From NCBI GenBank assembly GCA_964017235.1, contig OZ024936.1, positions 46,861,028-46,925,027 on the forward strand: a DNA stretch of 64,000 nucleotides, read 5' to 3'. This DNA comes from Sabellastarte sp. h YS-2021. Lineage: Eukaryota > Annelida > Polychaeta > Sabellida > Sabellidae. The position numbers were made by a program, and so were the translations under genes. This document shows, one piece after another, positions 8,462-18,464 of the stretch; within the stretch, counting starts at the first letter, position 1; each line of letters starts with the position of its first letter. The notes under the pieces were generated by a model. The model did no database searches. It was not told where the DNA came from and saw only the letters and a program-made list of their open reading frames with translations.

Positions 8462-10800
8462 GCATGAAGATTCAGGTTGGTCAGATTTCTGTGAGGGATC
8501 TGATTGAAGGGTTGTGTCAACAGGTTGGGCAGCTGAGGTAGACTCAGCGGAACTTGGCTGGACATGACCACTAAATCCCAAAACCAGGGCATGTTGGGCC
8601 ATCCCGGAGCAATTAGGATTAACCGTCTGCACGGGGTGTCCAGTAGCTTCTCCACCACTTTCCCCAAGATGGCAGTTGGTGGGAAGGCATAAACGTCCAG
8701 ATCCTCCCATGGCAGAGTGAGAGCATCCACTGCCACAGCTAGGGAGTCCGGAACTGGGGAGACAAACTGAGGTAGCTTGTGGTTGTATCTCGTGGCGAAG
8801 AGATCTATTTGAGGCTGGTGCCACTTCTTGCATAGGCTTTGAAAAACCTCCGGAAGAAGGGACCACTCCGTCTGTATTGCCTGGCCCAGTCTGGATAGTT
8901 TGACGGCTATCACATTCAACCGGCCCGGAATATGACGGGCTTTTAGAGTCACTTGTCTCTGGGAACACCAGGTTAAGATTCTCCACAGGAGGGCACACAG
9001 GGGGCCTGACCTCATGCCGCCTTCCTTGTTTATGTAGGCTACAACTGTTGTGTTGTCTGTAGCCACTAGGACTATTTGGTTTACACAAAGGTCTTGGAAC
9101 TCCTTTAAGGCTAGAAAGACTGCTTTTAGTTCCAGATAGTTTATATGCAGCTTGCTTTCTGGCAGTGACCAGGACCCCCTTGCAGTGAGCTCGTTTAAGT
9201 GAGCGCCCCACCCTTCTCTTGATGCGTCTGTAAAAATCTGCAGAGCATGCTTTATGGGGTGTAAAGGTTGGCCACGTAGGATGTTCTCGTCCTGTAGCCA
9301 CCATTGCAAGTGTGGGTGAAGTGACCTGGGTAGAGGAATAACCTTTTCCAGGGATTCTGGTACTCTCCAATTGTTTTTGAGATGCCACTGTATGGGTCTC
9401 ATGTGTAGGCGGCCTAAGTGAACTTGTTTTTCTGTGGCTGTTAGTAGGCCTATCAAGGACATGAACTGCCGGACCGGACAGGTCGGTAGAAGCAGTAGTG
9501 ATTTTATTTTGTCTTGAAGGCTTTGCCACCGGTCCGGTGTCGGTCTGACCCGGCCGGACCTGAGGTCGAATTGGTAACCTACAAAGTTGAAGACTTGCTT
9601 CGGCTCCAGCTCCGATTTTTCTGCATTCACCAGCCAACCTAGTTTCTGACACATTTCTACTAGGGTTAGTGTGTGTTGTAAGCAAGTTGAACGGGATTTC
9701 GCCCTCACCAACCAGTCGTCTAGGTACTGGTGGATTCTTATACCCTTGTGTCCGGCCATCAATTTCACCTCCTTGGCTATCACAGTGAACTCCAAAGGCG
9801 CTGTTGACAGACCAAAGGGAAGAGCCTTGAATTGGTATGTCTGACCTTGGACATGAAATCTTAGATATTTCCTGGATTGTTCCTGTATGGGTATGTGGAA
9901 GTAGGCATCCTTGAAGTCTACTGATGTTATCCACTCCCCTCGCTGGAGGGATGTTCTGATGGTTTCCGGTGTTTCCATTCTGAATTTTTCCGTCTTGAGA
10001 AAGGGATTCAGTTTGCTTAGGTCTAAAATAGGCCTCCATTTGTTGTTCGGTTTGGGGACCAAAAAGAGCCGGTTGAAAAACCCTAGAGATGTTTGGTTGT
10101 GGACCCGTTCTACAGCATTTTTGTCGACAAGCTGCTGCAATGCTTCTAACAGGTAGCTGTTCCTGTGAAGATTGGCATAGCTGCTTACGACTGTGGGAAC
10201 CCTTGAAAGTTTGGGTCGGTTTTGGAAGGGAAGGGTGTAGCCCTGTTTTAGGATTTGAACTACCTTGGGACCGGCACCCATTTGTGACCACACTGTCCAG
10301 AAGTTTTGAAGTCTTGCCCCTACAGGAAGATTTAAGGCAGCATTTTTTACACTTTCTACAAGTTGGACACAAGACAATTGAGTGACACAAGAAACACTTT
10401 TCACAGATTTTAATGAGCAATTCTTTAGATAACACTCTGCCCGCCCGGGACTTAACTCTTTCTTTTGTGAGTGCCCGGGCGCAGAAGGAACATGAGAAAC
10501 AACATGAGGCTTTACATTTAATGTCTTTTGAGTCTGTGAAAAGGGTGGGCTCCCGGCCAGCAGTCGTGTGTGTACTTGATCTAAACAATAACTGTCATTT
10601 ATATGACTGCTGGCCCTTGGCCGGTCGGGATGAGTATGTGGAGGTGCGGCCTCTACCTCGCCTAGGTTGTCTCTTGCCAATTGTCTTCCAAGCTGGTTTC
10701 TCCTGTCTAGAATCCTTGTAGCTTTGCTTTTTATCCTGCCTTTCGTAAGGGTGGTACCGACCCTTGCTGTGGGATGAAGTAGACTGACCCCTGGACTCAA
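8293..10800 (-). CDS. DIRS A reverse transcriptase-RNase H
   Basis: Open for 835 codons, overlapping the gag end by ~200 bases; the true start is unclear, and conserved sequence begins at about residue 160 (VGARLQNFW). The RT palm is ~245-440, with VDFKDAYFH (~294-302), LPFGLSTAP and YLDD at 359-362. RNase H is ~520-640: TDAS (D525), LELKAV (E557), ATDNTTV (D582), then IAVKLSR, where Val633 replaces the Asp seen in C and D. The C-terminal ~120 residues (VDALTLPWED, AFPP, APGWPNMPWFW) sit where DIRS elements carry a methyltransferase-like domain, but no intact DPPY-type motif is seen. The missing Asp predicts weak or absent RNase H activity in this copy. Confidence 0.88.
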   Translation of the reverse strand: MSPGVSLLHPTARVGTTLTKGRIKSKATRILDRRNQLGRQLARDNLGEVEAAPPHTHPDRPRASSHINDSYCLDQVHTRLLAGSPPFSQTQKTLNVKPHVVSHVPSAPGHSQKKELSPGRAECYLKNCSLKSVKSVSCVTQLSCVQLVESVKNAALNLPVGARLQNFWTVWSQMGAGPKVVQILKQGYTLPFQNRPKLSRVPTVVSSYANLHRNSYLLEALQQLVDKNAVERVHNQTSLGFFNRLFLVPKPNNKWRPILDLSKLNPFLKTEKFRMETPETIRTSLQRGEWITSVDFKDAYFHIPIQEQSRKYLRFHVQGQTYQFKALPFGLSTAPLEFTVIAKEVKLMAGHKGIRIHQYLDDWLVRAKSRSTCLQHTLTLVEMCQKLGWLVNAEKSELEPKQVFNFVGYQFDLRSGRVRPTPDRWQSLQDKIKSLLLLPTCPVRQFMSLIGLLTATEKQVHLGRLHMRPIQWHLKNNWRVPESLEKVIPLPRSLHPHLQWWLQDENILRGQPLHPIKHALQIFTDASREGWGAHLNELTARGSWSLPESKLHINYLELKAVFLALKEFQDLCVNQIVLVATDNTTVVAYINKEGGMRSGPLCALLWRILTWCSQRQVTLKARHIPGRLNVIAVKLSRLGQAIQTEWSLLPEVFQSLCKKWHQPQIDLFATRYNHKLPQFVSPVPDSLAVAVDALTLPWEDLDVYAFPPTAILGKVVEKLLDTPCRRLILIAPGWPNMPWFWDLVVMSSQVPLSLPQLPNLLTQPFNQIPHRNLTNLNLHAWLLEPQQSKNRASLKQWQQELRLLREDQPDQSMRQSGPFLQSGASLIRWTSGHHL
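8462..10588 (-). other. Long open frame overlapping RT in DIRS A, with Cys-rich start
   Basis: The YR frame remains open upstream for ~709 codons inside the RT gene. Its first ~110 codons (to about 10260) are Cys-rich: KCKASCCFSCSFC, then ICEKCFLCHSIVLCPTC and RKCKKCC. The same Cys pattern occurs at the equivalent place in C and D. The remainder is Ser/Gln/Pro/Arg-rich without a domain I recognise and may be open only because of composition. Extensive ORF overlap is a known DIRS trait. Whether this frame is translated, alone, by frameshift to RT or by splicing to YR, cannot be told from sequence. I see no ATG at the start of the cluster here. Confidence 0.5.
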
Positions 10801-12765
10801 ACTGTGCTATGTCCTCCTCAGCTCTCTTTATTACAGCATCAGGAAAGAGAGTAGCAATATGAAGGGGGGCAGATCTTAAGGCTGCCAGAGTGTCCGGTTT
10901 TATTCCGGTCCTGAGGTGACTGAGATAAGCGTCTCTTCGTACAAGTGTGAGGTTGCCCATAGAAACAAAGATAAATTCTGAAAGGTGTTCCATGGCTTTT
11001 GCTGCAGCCTGAGATATACTCGAGTTGAAGTCCATGAGGTAATTCAATTCGTCAGCTGCTGCAGTGAACTGTGAAGAAGCCTTGCCTTTATTTTCAGATC
11101 TCAATGTCTTAAGTTGGTCCTTCATATTTTGCTGGACTCTGAAGAGACATCGGTTGAAACTGGCTGACTGATTACAAATAACTGATGCCTCTCTAGCCGA
11201 CCTCTCCCACCTACGTAATGTCTCTTGTGAAATTCTGCGAGAGGCCGGTGGGGTTGAAGACATTCCAGAGTACTTTGCTATCCTACTATAGCTGTTGTTG
11301 ATCTTTGAAGAGTCGGTAGACCAATGACTAAGCTGAGATGAGTCTGCTTTAGGGTCGGTTTTAGGATCTATGTGAAGCCCATACCATTTGGTCTGGGACT
11401 TAGCCGGCCTGAGGAAAACGTCCTTTCCCAAACCACCAGGCTCTGCACCATGGGAGGGGTAGCCCTCAACTAGTGTAAGATTCAGTTTAGCTAGCTTGCG
11501 GCATAACCAATCCTCAGTCGGCATTCTTACTGACACCTTTCCGGGAGCAACAGTCTTTGGGCCGGCAAAGGGATTGTCATCTGCAGTACTTGTGGTGCTC
11601 TCCAACTCTGGTATATCCGACCATCCCATAAAGGACTGGATGCCTTGCATTGTGTCCCTGTAGGTTTGTTCTTCCGACACTGGCTGGTCCGGTTCGGTCA
11701 CTGACTGGTCCTGGTCATCAGAAAGTTCCCCTTCCTCAGTATATAATTCTAGGTGGGGTTGATCCGACAAGCTATCAGCCGCAGATGAAAGACTAGATAT
11801 ACTGTCTTTTCTTGATCTATGCAAGGTCGGTGAGCCGGTGTCAGTGGGTTCAGAAGACAATGACCGGTCAGTAGCAGAAGGTCGGTTCAAATCTTGGGGG
11901 TCGGTACCAACTATCCCAGTAGCAGGTCGGTGAGTCTTAGTTTTACTGGAAGGCTGATGCAGAGCTGCAGAGGAGCCTTGTCCAGTAAACTTAACAGAAG
12001 AGGTCGGTCGGCTACTCTTAGTTTGACTGGCCGGCTGATGCTTAGTAGCAGAGAAGCCCGTTCCAGTAAACTGACTTGAAGACGTCTGTGAGCTGGTCAC
12101 TGCTTTACTGGTCGGCTGATGCTTTTCAGCAGAGGAGCCAGATCCAGGAAGCAAAGAGGTTGAAGGTCGGATGAAAGGTTCCGTAACATTCTGAGTTTGT
12201 GGTGGTGAGTGAGTCGGTGCTACTTTAATATCTGAAGAAAAAGCTGGCTCAAAGCTCTTGGCTAAAATTAAGGCTTCCAGGCGGCTAAAGCGCTCAGACC
12301 ACTTGTTGTCAAGTTCGGTGAATTTCTCATCCGCAGTGGGCTGGGATGAAGAGGCTTTAGAAGAGGGGGATTTGACTTTCTTGGTGTCTTTTTAGCTATC
12401 TTTCTTAGTCTTTTCTCTGGAGGTGGAGCAGGAGTAGGGGATTTAACAGTACCCTGACTATCCACAGTTCCAATCACAGACACACTGGCCGGGTCGACAA
12501 GTTCCTCATTGTCTTTAGAAGGGGTGGAATCAGCCGTTTTTGCCTCACGCTTCTCTTTCTTGATTTTATAAGCAGGCGTAGAGATCTGTAGAACTTGCTC
12601 AGAAGTAAAAGATTTGCAAATAGGGCACTGATCAGAAGACTGTGGGTTTTCTACACAAAAATCCTGTCCCTTACCCTTCTCTCTGCAACGCGCGCAGTGT
12701 GAGTGTGTGTCAAAAAGAGCCATTGCATGGCCACATTTCCCTCTCCGTTGGCCAGGAGAAGCCAT
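10595..12765 (-). pseudogene. DIRS A gag, frameshifted
   Basis: The N-terminal ~120 codons from ATG 12765 carry the Cys/His cluster (GKCGHAMALFDTHSHCARC, DQCPIC). The remaining ~600 codons, from about 12393 to the stop at 10595, are in another frame. The break lies around 12390-12430, with an in-frame TAA beyond it. The C-terminal part has EQTYRDTMQGIQSFMGW, DNPFAG, DWLCRKLAKLNLTL, EGYPS, LRRWERSAREAS and the tail SSRPAKGQQSYK. The family usually runs ~640-700 residues here (C 638, D 698), so this would be of similar size if unbroken. It is noticeably more diverged from D gag than the two YRs are from each other. Confidence 0.85.
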
Positions 12766-12877
12766 GATGTACTAGAAACAGATATAAGTAAAATAAACGA
12801 TGAAATATTAAAAAGTCTGAATAAATTCTGAAGAAAAAACTTGTTGTAAAATATTCCTTGTGCACAGGCACGCGCCA

Positions 12878-13050
12878 AACGAAAAAGATGCTATGACGTC
12901 ACGCTGTCTAGACAGGAAGGAAGTACGACACGCCATCTGGCGAGTGCACAGTGCTGGGCCGGCCTAGCCGGTGGAGACACAGGACGTCTTTTTCTGACGT
13001 TTGGCGGGCCGGTCTGCGCCGACCGGATAAGCAATTGTCCATTGGATAGG
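12878..13050. repeat. DIRS A 5' ITR
   Basis: Inverted partner of 6694-6866. It lies upstream of gag on the coding strand and so is the likely promoter region. TGACGTCA is at 12894-12901, next to the CTGTCTAGACAGG palindrome. Confidence 0.9.
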
Positions 13051-13069
13051 ATGTATTAACGCAATAAAA

Positions 13070-14648
13070 GTCTGCTTTAATCACCTTCAGTTGAGATTGC
13101 ATAGAGTCTTGAACTTTGTAAAGACACCGGTTGAAGGCTGCCGCTTGGTTGCAAATGGTAGAGGCTTCGCGGGCAGACTTCTCCCACCTGCGTAGGTTAT
13201 CTTGAGAGATTGACGTGAGGCTGGTGGAGTAGATGCAATGCCAGCTGCCTTGGCTATGCGACTGTAGGTACTGTTTATCTTGGAAGCGTCAGTAGACCAA
13301 GCGGAAACAGTCTTGCCAGTATCTTGTCCGGGCTTCTCTTGATTTGGTGCAAAGCTATACCACTTAGCTTGTGATCTGGGCGGACGCACAAATTGGTCCT
13401 TGAGAAGACCCCCAGCCTCTGAACTTCGCGACGGGTAACCCTCCGTAAGAGTCAGATTAAGTTTACCCATCTTACTACAGAGCCACTCGTCGGTTGGCAT
13501 TGAAACTGAGACCTTCCCTGAAGGCTGTGATTTGGACCCGCAAAGGGGTTGTCATCCGCGGTTGACGCTGCCGTATCCACTTCAGGAATGTGGGTCCACC
13601 CCATGAAAGACCTAATACCACTCATGGTTTCCCTGTACGTTTGCTCTTCGGAGAGGGTTTGGTCGGGGTCGGCAGAAGCAGCTTCAAGCTCCTGATCTGA
13701 TAGTTCTCCCTCTTCGACAAAAATGTCCACAGGGGGGCAATCAGAATGGTCGGTGTCGGTATCCATAGAGGAAGTGCTGAGCCTTCTAGCCGGAGCCGAT
13801 GACGACCTGCTAGGTACTTGCTGAGGAACTGGAGATGCAGTACCAGCCTGATCTGATAGTCGGTCGGCAGAAGATCTACTCTTTTGCGACTTGCTGGTCG
13901 ACTTGGAAACAGTCTGTAAGGAACCAGTCAAATCTGAAGTGTGTTGAAGTGTGTCCGGTCTGACAGACTGGTCGGTAACCTGACTCAGAGAAGCGAGGTC
14001 GGTACCTGAAGCATCTGTCCCTGAAGCAGAACCGGAAGGTCTAATGAAGGGTTTATCAGATATGGCTGAGCTAGCTGGAGGCGAGTGTGTAGGAGCGACT
14101 TTGACAGAGGTAAAAGCTGGGTCTGGTTTATCCAAAGTCTTTGCTAAAAGCAGAGCTTCTAATCTATTAAATCTGTCAGCCCACTTTTGGTCTAGGTCGT
14201 CGATCTTGGAATCAACTGAAGACTTGTGAGATTTAGAAGTCGATTTAGAAGGCTTTTCTGCTTTAGGTTTTAAATCCTTGGGTTTTGATGAGGAATCAGT
14301 TTTCTGTGCTTTTCCTGAACTCGAACCAGGGGACTGTAAAATCCCTTGGGCGTCCACAGCTCCCACTACCGTAACAGAGTACGGGTCTATGAGAGAGGAA
14401 CTGGATGAGTCCTGTTTGGGTGTATCAGATTTCTTAAGATCCCTCTTTTCCTTTTTGAGCCTATAAGAAGGCGTAGACAACTGTAAGCGTTGTTCTTCTG
14501 TGAGCAAATTGCAAGAGTTACAGTCATTTTTATTAATACACGGATCTGTGCCCTTACCCTTCTCCCTGCAACGTGCGCAGAAATTATGGCTATCAAAGCT
14601 AGCCATTATGTGTCCACAACTACCATGCTTCTGACTGGGCGAAGACAT
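13070..14648 (-). pseudogene. DIRS B gag, N-terminal part
   Basis: It starts at ATG 14648 (MSSPSQKHGSCGHIMASFDS), with the Cys/His cluster CGH-x7-H-x2-C-x2-CRE. It runs through SYRLKKEKRDLKK, a Ser/Lys-rich linker, DQKWADRFNRLEALLLAKT and FVEEGELSD to DDNPFAGP. One indel near 13530 moves the frame to PTDEWLCSKMGKLNLTL. A second near 13220 breaks SRQ..LRRWEKSAREAS. DIRS A then interrupts it at 13069/13070. Three separate lesions, counting the insertion, make it a pseudogene; the C-terminal part is at 6157-6651. Confidence 0.85.
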
Positions 14649-15217
14649 GACGATCCGAAATGAAAATTACACCAAAATGATCTATAATACCTCTTGCACA
14701 AAAAGACAAACTTATAAAAACACACTCTGTATAATATTGATGAACAAAATAGAAATTATGTTCACTGAAAATTTCGTGTACACAGCACATGCGCCAAACG
14801 AAAAAGATGCTATTCGGTGTTCGGTAGGACCGCAACGGACGCGTAATTTTAACAACATTTAAAATTATGGAAAATACCAAAAAATCTGGGCTTTTAGTCA
14901 TACTTTTTCTATCATTACTGCTTTCCAGGATATACCTTTAGTTATTTATCCTTTTTATATTGTTTTGAATGCTTTTAATTGTACAACAGTTGTCCTAGTT
15001 CATATTGCGGGTATTATTGCCCACTACCGGGAGTTACTCGGTGCTGTTTAGTTGTGTTTTATATTTTTTAATATTTTGCTAGTGGATATTCAGACATTAC
15101 TGTCCTTTACCGGGATTTACTCAGTCATTTTTGGTTATGGTTTGTACTTTTTTGTCCTTAATGTTTTTGCTGTCAATTTTTGCATGTTTCCATTTCGTCT
15201 GTGGTTTGTAATTCCTT

Positions 15218-16102
15218 ATGATGTGGACTGTTACACTCCTTCTTTGTATTGTTGGCCTCTTTGTACATTACCATAAGAGTCAAAACAGAATTCAGACTAG
15301 GTGCGATGTCGGCCTGCATGGACGTAAATATGATGGACCCACTACCAAATCCATTTTGTTCATTTATGTCAGGACACATAGAGTCACTTTTTGTGAAAAG
15401 GCATCTTTCAGGCAGCTTGCTCTGGTTCTATTGTCGGGTGATGTCGCTCTAAATCCTGGGCCATTGAAGTTTGGGTTTGCTAACTGCCGGTCCATTAGGA
15501 ATAAAGGTCCAATTCTCTGTGATGAAATCCAAACTGGAAATTTTGATGTTTTTGGTCTCACCGAGACCCATATTAAAGCTCTAGACACACCCTCATTTTT
15601 AAATGAGTTAACGCCTGAAGATTTTTCCCTTGTTCACACCAATAGAGAAAACAAACGTGGTGGCGGTGTTGGCTTTTTTATTAAATCTGCTCTTGATTTT
15701 AAAACCATTCATTCCCCTGAGTTCTCCTCCTTTGAAAATCACACTGTCTGTCTCACTCTTGATGGGCGTCGCTTGTTTCTTGGGGTCATTTACCGGCCCC
15801 CTGCCTCATCTGTAGTAAAATTTTTGGAAGATTTTCTGTCATATGTGGGTTTTTTGTCTTCCTTATCCCCCTCCTTTGTCATTTGTGGTGATTTTAATCT
15901 TCATGTCGACATTATGTCTCCAACAGTCTCTGAATTTAAATCAGTCATGGATTCTTGCTGTCTGTCCCAATACATTGATTTTCCAACTCACCTTCATGGT
16001 CATACCTTAGATTTGTTGATGGCTCCATCTGAGTTCTCTGCAATTTCTGATGTGAAAGGTTCAGGCTTCATTAGTGATCACAAAATTATCTTGTGTGGTT
16101 GA
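15218..16102 (+). pseudogene. LINE endonuclease frame with 2A-like motif
   Basis: The first ~65 codons hold a hydrophobic stretch (WTVTLLLCIVGLFV). Residues 71-82 read LLSGDVALNPGP, a 2A-like ribosome-skipping motif except that the usual Glu after DV is Ala. The AP endonuclease follows: FANCRSIRNK (N), GLTETH (E), GGGVGFFI, YRPP, GDFNLH (D and N) and the terminal SDHK (D/H). The frame is lost just after SDHK by a single-base shift; the continuation VDFPSLDTPI runs in the next frame to 16328. It would nick the target to prime reverse transcription. Confidence 0.85.
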
Positions 16103-16617
16103 CTTTCCATCTTTGGATACACCAATTCAGAAAGTTGTTACCTTCCGTCAGTACCATAAATTGAATATTGATAAATTCAGAAGTGACCTCCTGACTATTC
16201 CGTTTGTTAGCTCACCATCTGATGACATAGATTTATTGCATGAACAGTACATGTCTGGTTTGTCTGGCCTTCTAGATATTCATGCACCAGTGAAGACTAA
16301 ACAGCTCATCAAACCAGCCCCAAGCTGATGAGTATAGAACTGCCAAGTGCATGAGAAGGCAGTTTGAGCGTGCCTGGAGAAGAGACAAATCCCCTGAAAA
16401 TCGTTCCCGTCTTCGACGGCAGATAAACAGATGTAACCACATCCTAAATAGAAACAAGGGGTGTTTCTATCGTGATCTAGTCAGTGAAAATTGCGGCGAT
16501 AGCAAGAGGTTATGGCATGCACTAAACAGAACATTGAGTCGGTCAAATTCTACTGTCCTCCCATCCTTTGATGATGAAAAAATCTTTAGCAAACAGATTT
16601 GGTTCGTTTTTCATTGA
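16103..16617 (+). pseudogene. LINE linker between endonuclease and RT, frameshifted
   Basis: Two fragments in different frames (to 16328, and about 16330-16617) encode the usual linker: YMSGLSGLLDIHAPVKTK, then EYRTAKCMRRQFERAWRRD, NRCNHILNRNKGCFYRDLV and the start of the RT leader SNSTVLPSFD. The frame changes near 16325 and again in an A-run near 16575. Confidence 0.75.
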
Positions 16618-18301
16618 TAAAATTAAAAAGATTCCAGACACCTTTAAATACACCCGATCTCAGGTTCTTCATCCAGACAAGGAGCCGCCGACTTTCTGTT
16701 CCTTTCAAGCTGTCACTGAGACTGAAGTCCTTAAGTTTATCAAGGAATCCCCTTCTAAAACTTGCTCCCTTGATCCATGCCCCACTCACATTGTGAAACA
16801 ATGTATTGACATTCTTCTCCCTTCATTGACTAAACTAGTTAACTTGTCCCTCAAAAACGGCATTTTCCCTAATCCTTTCAAACAGGCTATTGTCACTCCC
16901 CTCCTCAAAAAGTCCACCCTTTCAAAAGAGGATTTGAAGAGCTACCGACCAGTGTCCGGTCTTAGCTTCTTGTCAAAATTGGTCGAGCGAATTGTGGCTG
17001 CCCAAATTAGATCTCATATGGATTCTCATGATCTTGGTAATACTTTCCAGTCAGCCTACAAGGTGGGGCACTCGACAGAAACTGCCTTGTTGTGCATCAA
17101 AAATGAGATTCACTTATCTCTGTCCAAGGGCATGCCTACAGCACTAGTGCTACTCGACCTGTCTGCGGCATTTGATACTATCGATCATGACACACTCCTA
17201 TCCTGTCTGTCGTCTAGATTTGGTTTTGCTGGATCGGCATTAAAATGGTTTAGATCCTATCTCCAGGATCGTTTTCAGTCAGTCAAGATTGGTTCTAGTC
17301 TTTCGAATTTGTTCAAATTGAAGTTTGGAGTCCCCCAAGGTTCTGTCTTAGGTCCCCTTCTGTTTTCCCTCTACACAACACCTCTTGGTCAAGTCATCAG
17401 AAAATATACCGGAGTCCGTTACCACTTCTATGCGGACGACACTCAGTTGTTCATTCACTTATCCCCTGATGATAGTCTCAAGTCTTTTGACCGTCTTAAA
17501 TCATGTTTGAATGATATTCAGGTCTGGATGTCTGAAAACAAACTCAAGCTAAATCCTGATAAAACAGAATTTATAGTCTTCGGTGCCAAAGACAGACACA
17601 AATGGCTCAGTGACTCACTACCTGTCAATATCCTGGGTAATTGCCTCTCTCCCGCAGATGTTGTACGCAATCTGGGTGTTCTGTTTGATGCAAAGTTTTG
17701 TTTCACCAATCACGTAAATTCTGTTATCAAATCCTGCTTTATCAGCCTCAGGGACCTTCATCGTATCAGGAGGTTTCTTTCTGTGGATACATCAGTGGTG
17801 ATTGCAAATGCTCTGGTCAGTAGTCGTTTGGATTATTGCAACTCTCTTTTTCGCAGTTTGTCATCCCGAAACACTACAAGGCTCCAATATGTTCAAAATG
17901 CGCTTGCACGGTTTGTCACTGGTGCTTCAAAGTACACTCACATTACATCCACCCTTAGGACACTCCATTGGCTACCCGTTAGACAACGTATTATCTTCAA
18001 AACCCTAGTTTTGGTCTATAAGTACCTCACCACTGGCCAGCCTAAGTATTTTGCACCATATCTCCCCTTGTACAAATCTGCCGTGAATACAAGACGTTCC
18101 AATCCCAAAAATTTGTTCCTTCTGGTTCCCTCTTACTGTCCTTCCATCCATAAATCAAAGGTCCATTTTAACAATAGTTTCTCATATGATGCCCCTAAGT
18201 TATGGAATGATCTTCCATATGATATACGCAGCACTCCAAATCTCTCCAGTTTCAAAAGTCGACTCAAAACCTACCTATTTCAGAAATCATTCCCACCATA
18301 G
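16568..18301 (+). CDS. LINE reverse transcriptase
   Basis: Open for 577 codons. The motifs run in order: LANRFGSFFIDKI, the block at RPVSGLSFLSKLVERIVA, QSAYKVGHSTETAL, LLDLSAAFDTIDH (first catalytic Asp), GVPQGSVLGPLLFSLY, YADDTQLF (catalytic DD), and NPDKTEFIVF. The C-terminal part has LRDLHRIRRFLS, SRLDYCNSL, and LHWLPVRQRIIFKTL. These are the RT domains of CR1/L2-type elements. It would copy the element RNA at the nicked target. The frame is intact, but its start is separated from the endonuclease by frameshifts, so it is not part of a working polyprotein. Confidence 0.9.
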   Translation: MMMKKSLANRFGSFFIDKIKKIPDTFKYTRSQVLHPDKEPPTFCSFQAVTETEVLKFIKESPSKTCSLDPCPTHIVKQCIDILLPSLTKLVNLSLKNGIFPNPFKQAIVTPLLKKSTLSKEDLKSYRPVSGLSFLSKLVERIVAAQIRSHMDSHDLGNTFQSAYKVGHSTETALLCIKNEIHLSLSKGMPTALVLLDLSAAFDTIDHDTLLSCLSSRFGFAGSALKWFRSYLQDRFQSVKIGSSLSNLFKLKFGVPQGSVLGPLLFSLYTTPLGQVIRKYTGVRYHFYADDTQLFIHLSPDDSLKSFDRLKSCLNDIQVWMSENKLKLNPDKTEFIVFGAKDRHKWLSDSLPVNILGNCLSPADVVRNLGVLFDAKFCFTNHVNSVIKSCFISLRDLHRIRRFLSVDTSVVIANALVSSRLDYCNSLFRSLSSRNTTRLQYVQNALARFVTGASKYTHITSTLRTLHWLPVRQRIIFKTLVLVYKYLTTGQPKYFAPYLPLYKSAVNTRRSNPKNLFLLVPSYCPSIHKSKVHFNNSFSYDAPKLWNDLPYDIRSTPNLSSFKSRLKTYLFQKSFPP

Positions 18302-18432
18302 CTTCTTACTACCGAACACCGGACCGCCTCCCTGGCAACGACTCGGAACATGTCTAATGTCTCATGATTTATGCCTTACGGATTGGATGGTGTGCCTTAG
18401 AATCCGTTGATACGGAGATTAAGCACCTGGAC

Positions 18433-18464
18433 AACTGATTGATTGATTGATTGATTGATGCTAT
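18433..18464 (+). repeat. LINE (GATT)n tail and target duplication
   Basis: About five GATT/TGAT units end the LINE, followed by GATGCTAT (18457-18464), the right target-site duplication. The overlap of GAT in both words leaves the exact join uncertain by up to three bases. Confidence 0.85.

Larger units (their letters stand above)
6652..13069 (-). mobile_element. DIRS-like element A (6.4 kb), inserted in gag of B
   Basis: The left end TTGCAAATTT starts at 6652 and the right end GCAATAAAA stops at 13069. Joining right end to left end gives the sequence whose reverse complement is found inside the ICR (6925-7020). The ITRs are 173 bp (6694-6866 and 12878-13050). Gene order on the minus strand is gag, RT-RNase H, YR, polypurine tract, ICR. 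There is no target-site duplication. The flanking B gag sequence joins in register with D gag when A is removed. The gag is frameshifted and RNase H has lost a catalytic residue, so this copy is probably not autonomous. Confidence 0.9.
14814..18456 (+). mobile_element. CR1/L2-type LINE, near full length
   Basis: The element lies between two copies of GATGCTAT (14806-14813 and 18457-18464), its target-site duplication, inside the ITR of DIRS B; the other ITRs read straight through AAAAAGATGCTATGACGTC. It has a ~400-base 5' region, an AP-type endonuclease frame, an RT frame, a short 3' UTR and a (GATT)n tail of about five units. A TTAA/TTGA-type tail, AP endonuclease and RT type fit the CR1/L2 group. 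Three frameshifts (about 16095, 16325 and 16575) make it inactive. Confidence 0.88.

Noticed and set aside
15052-15276. 74-codon hydrophobic frame at the LINE 5' end
   Set aside because: Lies in the T-rich 5' region of the LINE before the endonuclease frame; no known domain, and composition explains the hydrophobicity.
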